From Kluyveromyces lactis (taxonomy: Eukaryota; Ascomycota; Saccharomycetes; Saccharomycetales; Saccharomycetaceae): 64,000 bases of DNA. A model generated the notes under the pieces. The model was not told the origin of the DNA. It ran no database searches and worked only from the letters and a program-made list of their open reading frames with translations. Location of the stretch: contig NC_006039.1 of assembly GCF_000002515.2 (NCBI RefSeq), positions 682,001 through 746,000 on the forward strand, given 5' to 3'. Position 1 is the first letter of the stretch. Each line of letters begins with the position of its first letter. Position numbers and translations under genes: made by a program. Positions 25,241-35,234 of the stretch are shown one piece after another.

Positions 25241-25965
25241 CTTATCCGTATGTGTATTGTGTCTAGTATCGTGTATATCGTATCGAAATAGTGCTTTCTT
25301 GTTATCAGAGCTGTCAGATAATGTGTTATCCTTATAGTGTAAAATTGCCAAGATGTATTCTTTCGCCAGCCGATAATGATTCTTCGTATATTCTAGGACA
25401 GATAAATTGACAATAAATAGTTCCGCTCAAGCACTTAATTATTTCTAGAATTTATTTTTGGTCCTGTATGCTTTTTTTAACATACGTTTACAACTCGAAA
25501 CTTTGGTAAATACACTATTTGAAATACATATATATTTTTTTTATAAAACTCTTAAAAGAAGTTTTTCAATTTTTTAAACAAAGTTTCCATGAACTAACTA
25601 AAGAACGATCGAAACTGAAATAAAAAAAAAAAATTTCCTGGAAATTCTTCCTTTAAACGGATACGTATCTTCAGAAGACGTAATATGAGGTCACGTGAGA
25701 AGAAATGTTCTGATGGGTTTGTATCATAAAATAAAAGGGGTTGGTTGACAAGGCATAATGTATGAGGAATAGAAAGCCATGTTTAGATAATCATAAAATT
25801 CATTCAGTCATTAAACACGCTAATTACGTATATATAGGAATGCTCAAATCAGGCCTACGTTACTTTTACGGCGTTTTGGGGGTCCTGTTTCGTTGTATCT
25901 CTCAAAAGGCGCGATGCTTTAGTGAGAAATTTGAGGTCATGTGACTCAAAATAAAACAATGGTCT
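25241..25965. promoter_or_regulatory. Intergenic, MOT2 promoter and RGI 3' flank
   Basis: The 725-bp stretch has an A/T-rich core (about 25440-25640). TCACGTGA lies at 25692-25699, an E-box with Cbf1-type flanks, and GTCATGTGAC at 25935-25944 lies near the RGI stop. No gene is seen. Confidence 0.4.
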
Positions 25966-26457
25966 CTAAGCTTCGACGGCAGCTGTTAGTGGTTTTGTCA
26001 AATAATCGACATCTACAATAGCCGAATCGTTGTGGCACTCCACGGTAATATGGATTTCGAAATCTTTACCGTGATACTGGGTTACATCATTATACTTCCA
26101 TACAATGTGTTCAAACGATTCTTCCTTTGCCTTGTCTTTAAACTTCAAATCAGGCAGCTTGATTCTCTCTTTGATGTCCTTTAGCAAATGTTTTTCGATA
26201 TGCTGATGCAAATGCCTCACAAACTTCTTTGAATGTGAATTGGCTGAATCCTTAATCTTTTCAGGATCCTCATGCGATTCGTGTAGTACAAATGGAGGAT
26301 AGTACTTCAAATGACAATGAACGTGATCAAATTCCTCATCTTCAGTTTCGTTCTTAATGAATGTTTCGAAATCGTTCAAATCTTCAAACACCTTGACGAC
26401 TTCTCCGGACTTGGTGGTGACATTAGCAAACTTTGGTCCTTTATCCTTCTTGGTCAT
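25966..26457 (-). CDS. RGI1: Respiratory growth induced protein (RGI1/RGI2 family)
   Basis: The 163-residue protein matches Rgi1 and Rgi2 (about 161-164 residues), which are needed for energy metabolism under respiratory conditions; their biochemical role is unknown. The whole protein is the single RGI domain: KDKGPKFANVTTKSGEVVKVFEDL (about 4-27), HCHLKYYPPFVLHESHEDPEKIKDSANSHSKKFVRHLHQHIEKHLLKDIKER and the C-terminal TVECHNDSAIVDVDYLTKPL. It is acidic and histidine-rich with no membrane segment. S. cerevisiae has two ohnologs; one is seen here. The promoter carries repeated AACCCTAATTCC. Confidence 0.95.
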   Translation of the reverse strand: MTKKDKGPKFANVTTKSGEVVKVFEDLNDFETFIKNETEDEEFDHVHCHLKYYPPFVLHESHEDPEKIKDSANSHSKKFVRHLHQHIEKHLLKDIKERIKLPDLKFKDKAKEESFEHIVWKYNDVTQYHGKDFEIHITVECHNDSAIVDVDYLTKPLTAAVEA

Positions 26458-27413
26458 TTCTGTGAATATTCTTCTCTGATGTAGAGTGTGTCTGTGTGTT
26501 AAAAGTTAATATATGTATTAACTATTGCAAATTGATGCTTGTGTACCGATGGTAGCACTCAAGAAAAAGGAAAAACACATAAACTTAGGGTATACGGCAA
26601 AGAGGATTAGCAAACTTGGAGTTAGGATTTTACCCTCTATTTATATGCCACTTTTACCTTTGTTGTCTTATGTGTTTTTACTCCAACACCCCTAACCCTA
26701 ATTCCACATAGATCCAACCCTAATTCCGCAGAGGTACAAATAAACACAACCAGCTAGAGATAGCACACCACCATGAGGCTAGGTTGCACATAACACACCA
26801 CCGAATTTTTTGCTACCCACTTTTCTTCCTCTTTGTCTCTATACCAACCCATTTAGTACCCACAAATAAACTCTGGGGTGTACGGTACCAAGCTTCGCCA
26901 AAGAGAATGCAACAAATGATGAATATACTGTGATGTAGTGATTGCTCATTGAATAAGTAGCGTTATTCGAAGTAAAGAATAGAAAATCACAAGACTGGGG
27001 TTAAAGCTGCATCAAATAGGCAAATGTGCGGCGTATCATGGTTTGCGCGCACGGATTATCTAACAAGTTTTTCCACCACTTAAAAATTGAGGGAGCGTTC
27101 CGCATAATTATAATTGCTTTTTTTGCTGACATCGGCATCCTGACTTCTTCTTTTGTAGTGCTCTATTTGTGAGTGGTGTTAAAAAAACATTCAAAGTGGC
27201 ATGCTATTCTAAGGCAATATGGAAACATGAGAGTTCCTCTTTGAATATCTGGAGCTCCAGCCTATTAGGCAAGTTTTGTCAGACTGCTTGTATGGAAGAG
27301 GTTTTCGGGAAACCATATTCGACTCGGTAGAGTAAGAGATATGTCTGATTTATCCTCATATGAAAGGTTTTTAAGAATATAAGAATCAAGTATCGAAATA
27401 TTTGCAAAATTTT
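26458..27413. promoter_or_regulatory. RGI upstream region with Tbf1-like repeats
   Basis: The 956-bp gap contains two copies of AACCCTAATTCC (26694-26705, 26716-26727) and an inverted TTAGGGT (26585-26591), which fit the Tbf1 core RCCCTAA. CACCCCT-type (CCCCT) sequence lies at 26689-26693, and ACACACCACC-type repeats occur near 26763-26772 and 26801-26810. CGCGCAC lies at 27047. No gene or snoRNA was recognised. Confidence 0.45.
26694..26727 (+). promoter_or_regulatory. Direct repeat of Tbf1-type site
   Basis: AACCCTAATTCC occurs twice with 22 bp between starts, two helical turns apart. Each copy contains AACCCTAA, the Tbf1 core ARCCCTAA. In S. cerevisiae Tbf1 marks snoRNA promoters and subtelomeres; in other yeasts it also acts at protein genes. 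The target is inferred to be RGI, whose start is about 240 bp away. Confidence 0.4.
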
Positions 27414-27495
27414 GGCACTATGGCCGAGTGGTTAAGGCGACAGACTTGAAATCTGTTGGGCTCTGCCCGCGCTGGTTCAAATCCTGCTGGTGTCG
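27414..27495 (+). tRNA. tRNA-Ser(UGA)
   Basis: The acceptor arms GGCACTA and TGGTGTC pair with two G-U pairs and leave discriminator G. The anticodon stem CAGAC/GTCTG-like arms enclose the loop CTTGAAAT region with anticodon TGA, reading UCA codons. A long variable arm (GGGCTCTGCCCGC region) is typical of serine tRNA and explains the 82-nt length. The A box lies at about 27421-27432 and the B box GGTTCAAATCC at 27474-27484. No intron is present. Confidence 0.95.
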
Positions 27496-27498
27496 TTA

Positions 27499-27504
27499 TT
27501 TTTT
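27499..27504 (+). terminator. RNA polymerase III terminator
   Basis: A T6 run starts 4 nt after the tRNA 3' end, as expected for Pol III termination. Confidence 0.8.
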
Positions 27505-27541
27505 GGAAATAACTTTTTTTAACTAGACAATAAGCGTTTAG

Positions 27542-27549
27542 CCGGGTAA
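27542..27549 (-). promoter_or_regulatory. Reb1 site downstream of tRNA
   Basis: CCGGGTAA is the reverse of the Reb1 core TTACCCGG. It lies 46 bp past the tRNA gene, between Pol III and Pol II units, where Reb1 could act as an insulator or roadblock. Confidence 0.5.
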
Positions 27550-27614
27550 TATTTATTTATATATATCGGCTCCTTCCATGGAGCTGATACCGTAAGCTCA
27601 CCTAATCTGCATCT

Positions 27615-27659
27615 AGATAATCGGGTATGATTAACAGCGACATAGCTATGTGATTATCT
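27615..27659. repeat. Nested inverted repeats
   Basis: AGATAATC (27615-27622) and GATTATCT (27652-27659) are perfect 8-bp arms. Directly inside the right arm lies the perfect 12-bp palindrome ACATAGCTATGT (27640-27651). No element boundary or target duplication was seen. Confidence 0.5.
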
Positions 27660-27808
27660 GCCCCATTACTTAAAGTAAGGTTTCACTTTCGGACTAAGGA
27701 CGAATGACACAAGACACAGAACGCTCACACGGTTGAAACATTTTTTTTCCTGATCCTTTTGACCCTGTTTGTTGTCCCTCTTTTACGATGGGAGAATTGA
27801 ATCATCCG

Positions 27809-27898
27809 CCATTAAACCGAATGTGATAGTTTTTCCAGTTTTTCTTCCCCTCCCTACATCCATTTCTAAAGAATTCACGGACATTTTCGCATGAATGG
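27809..27898. promoter_or_regulatory. Candidate carbon source-responsive elements
   Basis: CCATTAAACCG (27809-27819) and TCGCATGAATGG (27887-27898) resemble the CSRE (CCATTSRTCCG, or YCGGAYRRAWGG reversed) bound by Cat8 and Sip4. The second has one mismatch, but at a base of the CGG triplet. S. cerevisiae ICL1 is driven by a CSRE. Use here is inferred. Confidence 0.35.
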
Positions 27899-27905
27899 GG
27901 AAAGT

Positions 27906-27943
27906 TGACTCAGTTGACTCTATTTGGTTCCTCAGCCAAATAG
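27906..27943. promoter_or_regulatory. Tandem TGACTC boxes and adjoining hairpin
   Basis: GTTGACTC is repeated 9 bp apart (TGACTCA at 27906-27912, TGACTC at 27915-27920), matching the Gcn4/AP-1 core. The inverted repeat CTATTTGG (27920-27927) and CCAAATAG (27936-27943) follows with an 8-nt loop. Amino-acid control of ICL1 is not established, so the bound factor is uncertain. Confidence 0.4.
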
Positions 27944-28616
27944 CAGGTTAGGCATACTGGGATCTGGACGGCTTGAAACTGGTCAACTGTTTCAACGTAA
28001 TTGGAACTCTAAGTGACAAATACCACAACCGAGTATCGCAATTCAGGGATCAATGGACGAACAAAACACGATTCATTTGCACATACATGGTACCGTTTGT
28101 AATCAGAAATGATCAGACGAAACCAGAAAAATGGTGCATATCACACAGACGGACAGACAGTTAGAGAAATCGACTCATACCTTTCCCTTGATTAAAGGGA
28201 ATAATTTGTCGTCAGTGTGAAAATTTTGGTGGGAATTAGAGCCATGATTGGTTGAGTTAAGCAAAAAAGGACCTTAGTATTAGGTACTTCCATTACGTGT
28301 GTGATATATTCTGTGACATCCATTTAACCATGATATTTTGAAATTGAATTAGGTTAGTTCAATTATACCTTAAGGTTTTAGAATTTTTGTATAAATATAG
28401 GATGAGGTTTGAGAGTCTTGAATAACTGATGGTATGTTTCAGAAGTATTTATATTCTACCTTGTATTTGTTTGTAATTCTTTCTATTGATCTGAAGAAAT
28501 CATCAAACGATATTGTATTGTATTGTAATAGTCACAACTACTTTGCAAAACATATACGAATTTAATTGATATTATCATAGGAAAGTTTTAACGACAAAAC
28601 ATACAAACCCAACATA

Positions 28617-30245
28617 ATGGTCTCCGTTAAGGCTTCTGCTGCTGAAAAGAAGGAATTCTTACAAAGTCAAATTGACGAAATTGAGAAATGGTGGTCCGAA
28701 CCTCGTTGGAAGGACACCAAACGTATCTACTCTGCTTACGAAATTGCAAAGAGACGTGGTTCAGTAAAACCAAATACTTTCCCATCTACTGTGATGTCTC
28801 AAAAATTGTTCAAAATCTTGGGGGAACACGCTAAGAACGGCACTGTCTCCAAGACTTTCGGTGCTTTGGACCCTGTTCAAGTGACCCAAATGTCTAAGTA
28901 CTTGGATACCATTTACGTTTCAGGCTGGCAATGTTCTTCCACTGCATCAACTTCTAACGAACCGGGTCCAGATTTGGCTGATTACCCAATGGACACTGTA
29001 CCAAACAAAGTGGAGCATTTGTTCAAGGCTCAACAATTCCATGACAGAAAACAATGGGAACGTATCTGTGATGGTACCATTGAAGAATCTGAAATCATTG
29101 ACTATTTGACTCCAATCGTTGCTGATGGTGACGCTGGTCATGGTGGTTTGACTGCTGTCTTCAAGTTGACAAAAATGTTCATCGAAAGAGGAGCTGCCGG
29201 TATCCACATTGAAGATCAAACTTCTACAAACAAAAAGTGTGGTCACATGGCTGGTAGATGTGTTATCCCAGTACAAGAACATATTAACAGATTGATCACT
29301 TGTAGAATGGCTGCAGATGTTTTGGGTTCAGATTTGATCCTTGTTGCCAGAACTGATTCTGAAGCCGCTACTCTATTATCCTCTACTGCCGATTCAAGGG
29401 ACCATTACTTCATCTTGGGTGCTTCCAATCCAGCCGTCAAGGGTAAACCATTGAACGATTTACTGAACAAAGCTATCTTGGACGGTGCCACCATCGATGA
29501 CTTACAAACCATCGAAAAAGAATGGTTGGCCAAGGCCGACGTTAAGCTGTTCCACGAAGTATTCGCTGACGCTGCCAAGGCTGCAGGTAAGGACCAATCC
29601 GTAATTGACCAATTCAACAGCAAAGTCAACCCATTAAGTGAAACATCAATCTATGAAATGCAAGCCTTGGCCAAGGAATTGTTGGGTACCGAATTGTTCT
29701 TCGACTGGGACTTGCCAAGAGGCCGTGAAGGTTTGTACCGTTACCAAGGTGGTACTCAGTGTTCTGTGATGAGAGCTCGTGCCTTTGCTCCATACGCTGA
29801 TCTATGTTGGATGGAATCTAACTACCCTGATTACGAACAAGCTAAGGAATTCGCTGAAGGTGTCACAGCTAAGTTCCCAGGCAAGTGGATGGCTTACAAC
29901 TTGTCACCATCTTTCAACTGGACAAAAGCTATGTCTGTCGACGAACAAGAGACATTCATTCAAAGATTGGGTGACTTGGGTTACATCTGGCAATTTATCA
30001 CTTTAGCTGGTCTACATACAAGTGGTTTAGCCATCGAACAATTCTCCAAGAATTTCGCCAAGTTAGGAATGAAGGCATATGCTCAAGATATCCAAAAGAA
30101 GGAATTGGATAACGGTATCGACATGGTAAAGCACCAGAAATGGTCTGGTGCTGAATATATCGATGGTCTATTAAGATTAGCACAAGGTGGTCTCGCTGCC
30201 ACTGCTGCTATGGGTCAAGGTGTCACTGAGGATCAGTTCAAATAA
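28617..30245 (+). CDS. ICL1: Isocitrate lyase
   Basis: The 542-residue enzyme splits isocitrate into succinate and glyoxylate, the key glyoxylate-cycle step for growth on ethanol and acetate. The active-site motif KKCGH lies at residues 206-210 with the catalytic Cys208. [11 protein letters not shown] and [20 protein letters not shown] are metal and substrate loops. The large eukaryote-type insertion (about 265-365) is present. It has no obvious presequence and no C-terminal SKL; the tail ends GVTEDQFK, which fits the cytosolic S. cerevisiae enzyme (557 residues). Codon use is strongly biased. Upstream CSRE-like sites fit glucose-repressed control. Confidence 0.98.
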   Translation: MVSVKASAAEKKEFLQSQIDEIEKWWSEPRWKDTKRIYSAYEIAKRRGSVKPNTFPSTVMSQKLFKILGEHAKNGTVSKTFGALDPVQVTQMSKYLDTIYVSGWQCSSTASTSNEPGPDLADYPMDTVPNKVEHLFKAQQFHDRKQWERICDGTIEESEIIDYLTPIVADGDAGHGGLTAVFKLTKMFIERGAAGIHIEDQTSTNKKCGHMAGRCVIPVQEHINRLITCRMAADVLGSDLILVARTDSEAATLLSSTADSRDHYFILGASNPAVKGKPLNDLLNKAILDGATIDDLQTIEKEWLAKADVKLFHEVFADAAKAAGKDQSVIDQFNSKVNPLSETSIYEMQALAKELLGTELFFDWDLPRGREGLYRYQGGTQCSVMRARAFAPYADLCWMESNYPDYEQAKEFAEGVTAKFPGKWMAYNLSPSFNWTKAMSVDEQETFIQRLGDLGYIWQFITLAGLHTSGLAIEQFSKNFAKLGMKAYAQDIQKKELDNGIDMVKHQKWSGAEYIDGLLRLAQGGLAATAAMGQGVTEDQFK

Positions 30246-32909
30246 GCACTTCCCAACTTGAACAGCCAAAAAACACAAACAAACAGACAAGCAAAATGTC
30301 CTATACCACAGCCGTACATACATGTAACAAACATCCTTTGCAAACCATATATTATTTTATAAGTAGCATATTCTTTTATAAGTACTATCATTTATTATTA
30401 TCATTGATTTGTTTATGAACTTGGGTCAAAAATATCTGCAGATTCCACGTAAGCACAGGAATGAGGCGACTCATTTTTACCTTCTGAACAGTAAACCTCG
30501 AAAAAAAGAAAACCTTGCCAGCCATGACTGGTGTTATTGGCGTTGGAATAAAAGGTACAGTTGGAAATAGATCAAGTATAAAAGTGCCACAACTTCTTTT
30601 TTTGAGCTCTTCTTAGAGATCCACGTACCTGTTTTCTGTAATTGCAGTTAATTCGCCCTTGAGGAATTCTTCCGTCAACCCTGCCCCATTAAGTATGTTT
30701 TTCCGGATAATTCCTGACATAATTCACGGAAATGCCTTAAGGAACATGAGAGGAGAGAAAAGTGCCGCCCAAACAAAGTTTTGAGACTCAACCGTAGGTA
30801 GTTTTTCCGAAACGTCCAGAAAAGAAAACTTTACTTCAAAAACCGAAGTTTCGGTTACCTATGATTTCGCCACGATGGTACTGATAATAAAAGAATTGAA
30901 TAGAGAGATGGCTACGTGTGTTCAATAATCGGAATGCACAAACTGAAGCTCTGTACTTAGGTTAGGAGTGTCTCTTCTGATCGAGCATGTGACATAGAAT
31001 GACTATCTACTAACAATTTCCGCTAACCGAAAACACCTGCAAGCACAAATACGAGGCAGATTTCAACCGCCTTGAGCAGTCCCACTTTATTTAAATCACC
31101 CCCACATCAAGAAAGCCCAGTTACCACGTAGTTCTAATCATCATTATAGGTGACTGCCTTTTTTTTTTTTCCAATGTTCTCGAGACAGAAAATTTGAGAA
31201 AAAAAATTCCTACGAAAGTAGTCTTGATAGTCAAAACAGAAAATATAAGCTCTTTTAGCTGCTAGTATTGGCAGCACCATCTATACTACTTTTATTACTG
31301 CGTTGTTTATTTCTCACTTGATAGCTCTTCTGAAAATAGAATTAAGGACGGGACTACCCTAGGAATTAAGAGCTTCAATTGGAATTCTTCTTCTTTGTGC
31401 GACTCAAAGTGCATAAGTCGGAAAACAAAAAGAAAATGGTGATGATGTATAGTACTCCCCACTCAGGAAAATAACAAGAGCCATGAGGCGTCAAACCTTC
31501 TGGTTATTTCATGATTAAGTAAAACGTATGCATTCTACCGTCTAAGTTCAATTGGGTGTCCTTTTTCTTTATATCGAACTCATTTGCCGAAGAGAAGGCG
31601 AAGAGTTGGAAGATGGTACGAACAACAGCTTCCTTCTGCCTATCAGGAGTTTTCGGTAACTTATTTACATGGGGTTATCTTTTTCTTTGAGCCATCTAGG
31701 TGGAAAGAAACCTAGCTCCGCCGTTTACTGTCAATACAATATTATTATAAGGTTTGTGATGACTTATTAAAAAGCAGTAACCCTATCGTTAAGGCATTGA
31801 ACTAAATTTCTTTTTTTTCCTAATCATTTCGAAGTCAGACGGTTGAGTACAGATCTAACTTAGTCCATACCGACTTATTGTAGTCATAGTAAAAACGAAA
31901 AGAAAGAAGCTAAGTAGCCTTGAAGGTCATAGCGAGTTTGTTTGGAGTGCTTTTTATTAAAAAACCCAAGTAGCAGGACAGGTATCGTCCATTGACCGAG
32001 ACTCTTGAGTCCAGAAGTTCCGAAACTTGATCTCAGAAATATATATATATCTGTTCTTGCTACCTTGCATTTGTCTAAGTCATGATTACACAATATACAT
32101 ATATATAGATCTCTAGTTTTCGATCATAGAGTCTTTGCAAGATTCTTTCTGCATATCCTAAAAGCTCACGTTATTGAGTAGTGTTCCTATTTCAGTACAA
32201 CATTTTCTTCAACAGCGCTAGAAACTGAGAAAAGTAATAGGCTTGATTAGTCTACAGAAAACAAAAACGTTAACTAATCATATTCTATTATTGTACTCAG
32301 TATAGATCTTCAACGGTCAAACGCATTCAATCAAGAAAGATAGCGTTACTATCCATTCGATCGATTTGTGAAAACATATAGATCTCATCTTGAGAACGAT
32401 AACAGGAAGTATAGGCACGCGTTGGAAGGAACAGTTCCTATTACCACTTCTACCAGTACCACTATTACTTTTTTTTTCTTCACAAGGTTTGTTTTCTCTT
32501 GTCTTTTCTTCGAGAGATCTTTTTCTTTCCCTATACAAACCTTGAAAAAAAATCGTCAAAAAAATCAAAATCCAAAGAGCATACGACTCAACTCGTAAAT
32601 TTTTAATCATTTCGTTGGATTTGTAAACAGCATAAGGGAGAGAAGAGTAAAAGAACATCCGAAAGAGTGTCTCATATCACGTCATCCGCATTGAAGGAAG
32701 AAGACGTACAAGGTAATTTTTTTTGACGGTACACTCTCGACTAAAGCAGTTGCAGTTTTGCTTAACACTCTGTCCAAATCTAAATTGGTATAATCTCCAG
32801 GTTTTCTCTTCCGTATTTCACTATACGGAAAAACTATTCAGGATTTAGTTTAAGACTCAAGATATCAGAATACAACATATAGGTTGACTTTAAAGCCGTG
32901 GGTGCAAAA
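30246..32909. other. 2.66-kb intergenic region between ICL1 and VHR1
   Basis: This is the longest gene-free stretch of the window. Open frames of 69 to 113 codons (31884-32093, 32317-32658) show no recognisable features and are probably chance. A palindrome-like AACCGAA-GT-TTCGGTT lies at 30841-30856. Much of 31140-32900 is T/A-rich. I looked for a centromere (CDEI plus a TTTCCGAA-type CDEIII across an AT-rich block) and for tRNA or LTR signals and found none. A long VHR1 leader or a noncoding transcript is possible. Confidence 0.35.
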
Positions 32910-34832
32910 ATGAATAAGGTTCACAAACCTAGTGGTACCACACATCGCATAAGGGAGCAGCTAAATTTCAGCGATGACAAAAAATGGAAACAGTTTTCTT
33001 CCAGAAGGCTTGAATTAATTGATAAGTTCAATTTGAGTGAGAGGAAGGCCAGTGAGCAAGATGAAAATATTAGACAAATTGCCCATATACTGAGGACTGA
33101 ATTCGGGTATCCTACCATTACTTCGTCGGAGTTTGAAAAGTTGGTTACGGCGGCTGTGCAGTCCGTAAGACGTAATAGGAAACGGTCTACAAAAACCAGA
33201 TCGAAACGATCTGAGATGAGTAGTGCCACTTCGGATGAGGACTGGCTTATTTCAAGAACAACTTCTCCAGTACATTCGCATCATTCAGGGGCTTCAAGTT
33301 TGGCATCATCATCGACAACTCACGCTGCTTCAAATCCATCTTCTGTGCCGGCATCCCAAGTCGCTCCACATGCCACATTACAACCCTCTCAAAACCATAC
33401 ACCTCAAATGCCACTTCTGAGTGGCAGTTCACTACCCATACATTCATCCACTTCTTCTACCAATAACATAAACAGTCCGGCTCCAATAATTCAGCCAAAA
33501 CCTATTCGCATGGTGTACAAGTCATCTACTTCCCTACATCAACAGCTGAATAACTCAAACACTTTCAAGCAAAGCTATGACGAATTCATGAGGGATGTTA
33601 TCAAAGACTTGACTACGAATCCAATAAATGTTCAACAAGAAAATGAACAAAAAAGTCAAGCAAACCTTGCTGACTTGGCTCTATCTACCCATGATTTCTC
33701 TCTTTTGAATTTAGCTTTGACAAAGAATAAGAGCAATAACGCGGGAAATGATCAAACTGATCAACAACATCCGCAACAACAACCGCAGCAGCAGCAACAG
33801 GATACAATTCCATTCTTTTTGAAAGAAAAATTGATGCATTTCATTCAAAATTCGAAGACGTTGATAGATCTTTCTTCGAATTTGAATACACAAGAAAACA
33901 ACAACTTACTGAAACTAGGACAACATGTAATATTATCATCCATCTCCTTTGTGCTAGAAAAATTTTTCAGCAACTTGTCTGTGAATTCAGTAGACTACCT
34001 GCACGACAAATTATCATCGTGTGACTCCTTATCCGAGATGTGTATCAAACTAATTGGCAGTGGTACAAAACGGAATTTGAATCAATTGCCTCTAGAGTGG
34101 AGAGTTAAATTATTGAATTTCATTCTAGGAGGTGTTGTTAAGGATTTTGGCTTTGATCCATGTGTGTATCCATTGGCGGAGATTTTCCATGACTCCATCT
34201 TGAAGAAATATCCATTAGTTTGCAAAGACGGGAAATCAAGTGGAACTAGCTCCTTTAAGAATGCTGTTATTGCTTCTTTACCACTAAAACCTGAGTTTGC
34301 AAACAAAGATATGAATAAAAAGGTTGTTATCAAATTTGGTGACAAAGAACAAAGGTTTGTGTTTCATCTTTTGAGCAACGGAGCTCCAACGATCCACGAA
34401 ATTTTAGAGAATAGTTCAATTCTTTTCCAGATCAATAAGGAAAAGATTTCTTCATTAGTCATTGTACATCGTAACGAAATTGTGAAAGATGATGCCCAAC
34501 TGGCCTCTTTATTGAATGGCTTTTCAAATGAAGAAATTGTTTTAGAAATTAATGACCACTCGAAGCTCACGAATTCCAACAGTTCTTCAATGAATGGGTT
34601 ACAAATTCTCAGTAGCGTTTCTCAAGTTGCAGCTGAAAACACCGCATCTTCTCCTTCTTGCATCACCGCTTTGGACAACATTATTAGCAGAATTGCTTCA
34701 CCAATCAGTTCCATAAAGAAGGAAGAGTCTTCATCGCTTCCACCCCTGTTGCATCCTCCATCAATACCAAACAAACACGGCAAAAATTTTGTTAATGGAT
34801 TACCTCAACCGGTATTCCAACCATTATTATAG
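32910..34832 (+). CDS. VHR1: Vhr1-type transcription activator
   Basis: The 640-residue protein matches Vhr1 and Vhr2. Vhr1 activates biotin-transport genes VHT1 and BIO5 in response to low biotin in S. cerevisiae. The conserved DNA-binding region is N-terminal (about 9-95): HRIREQLNFSDDKKWKQFSSRRLELI, then KASEQDENIRQIAHILRTEFGYP and AAVQSVRRNRKRS. A Ser/Pro/Gln-rich middle, a short glutamine run (about 290-300), and a second conserved region (about 300-540) follow. The frame starts at a GTG at 32898; the ATG at 32910 (MNKVHKPSG) is the likely start. S. cerevisiae has two ohnologs on chromosomes IX and V; one is here. Confidence 0.93.
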   Translation: MNKVHKPSGTTHRIREQLNFSDDKKWKQFSSRRLELIDKFNLSERKASEQDENIRQIAHILRTEFGYPTITSSEFEKLVTAAVQSVRRNRKRSTKTRSKRSEMSSATSDEDWLISRTTSPVHSHHSGASSLASSSTTHAASNPSSVPASQVAPHATLQPSQNHTPQMPLLSGSSLPIHSSTSSTNNINSPAPIIQPKPIRMVYKSSTSLHQQLNNSNTFKQSYDEFMRDVIKDLTTNPINVQQENEQKSQANLADLALSTHDFSLLNLALTKNKSNNAGNDQTDQQHPQQQPQQQQQDTIPFFLKEKLMHFIQNSKTLIDLSSNLNTQENNNLLKLGQHVILSSISFVLEKFFSNLSVNSVDYLHDKLSSCDSLSEMCIKLIGSGTKRNLNQLPLEWRVKLLNFILGGVVKDFGFDPCVYPLAEIFHDSILKKYPLVCKDGKSSGTSSFKNAVIASLPLKPEFANKDMNKKVVIKFGDKEQRFVFHLLSNGAPTIHEILENSSILFQINKEKISSLVIVHRNEIVKDDAQLASLLNGFSNEEIVLEINDHSKLTNSNSSSMNGLQILSSVSQVAAENTASSPSCITALDNIISRIASPISSIKKEESSSLPPLLHPPSIPNKHGKNFVNGLPQPVFQPLL

Positions 34833-35234
34833 AGTTACATAGACGAAAATGCGTATACAAATATTAAAAAAAATTATAAAATTATTAAACTGAGTCCGTT
34901 GTACGCATCTCTCAATCAATCATAAACGCTGAAAGTGGAGAATGCGGTTTTGAATGTAATTGGTAAACGTCATTCATTCATCCTAGGAATTGCCATTGAA
35001 ATTTAGAAATGGCGGAAAACACTAGGATAAGTATTATTGAAGTGAATTTGTGGGTATCATTGGGAGTAGTACAAGAATAAAATGCAATTAATTACTTGTG
35101 CTGCAGGATGGATATCTCAGTAGGTTTCAAAAAAGAGGACAACAGAAGAGGGAGGGTCAAATGCAGGCTCACATGTGAGGAAACCAGTTGATGGGAAAAG
35201 TCAGAAGGAATGGAAAAGCTGATAAAAAAAAAGC
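34833..35234. other. Convergent intergenic spacer
   Basis: A 402-bp spacer lies between the converging ends of VHR1 and the YIL055C-like gene. It is AT-rich near 34865-34890. No gene is seen. Confidence 0.4.

Larger units (their letters stand above)
27496..28616 (+). promoter_or_regulatory. ICL1 upstream region
   Basis: The 1.1-kb gap between the tRNA and ICL1 holds a Reb1 site CCGGGTAA (27542-27549), nested palindromes (27615-27659), two CSRE-like sequences (27809-27819, 27887-27898), a pair of TGACTC boxes (27906-27912, 27915-27920) and a short hairpin (27920-27943). GTATAAATATAG at about 28389-28400 may be the TATA element, about 220 bp before the ATG. Confidence 0.5.

Noticed and set aside
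30780-30860. TTTTTCCGAAA and palindrome as a point centromere
   Set aside because: No CDEI (RTCACGTG) within the expected distance and no 80-160 bp block of very high AT between; gene order does not require a centromere here.
32317-32658. 113-codon frame upstream of VHR1
   Set aside because: ATG-initiated but passes through homopolymer runs and has no recognised family.
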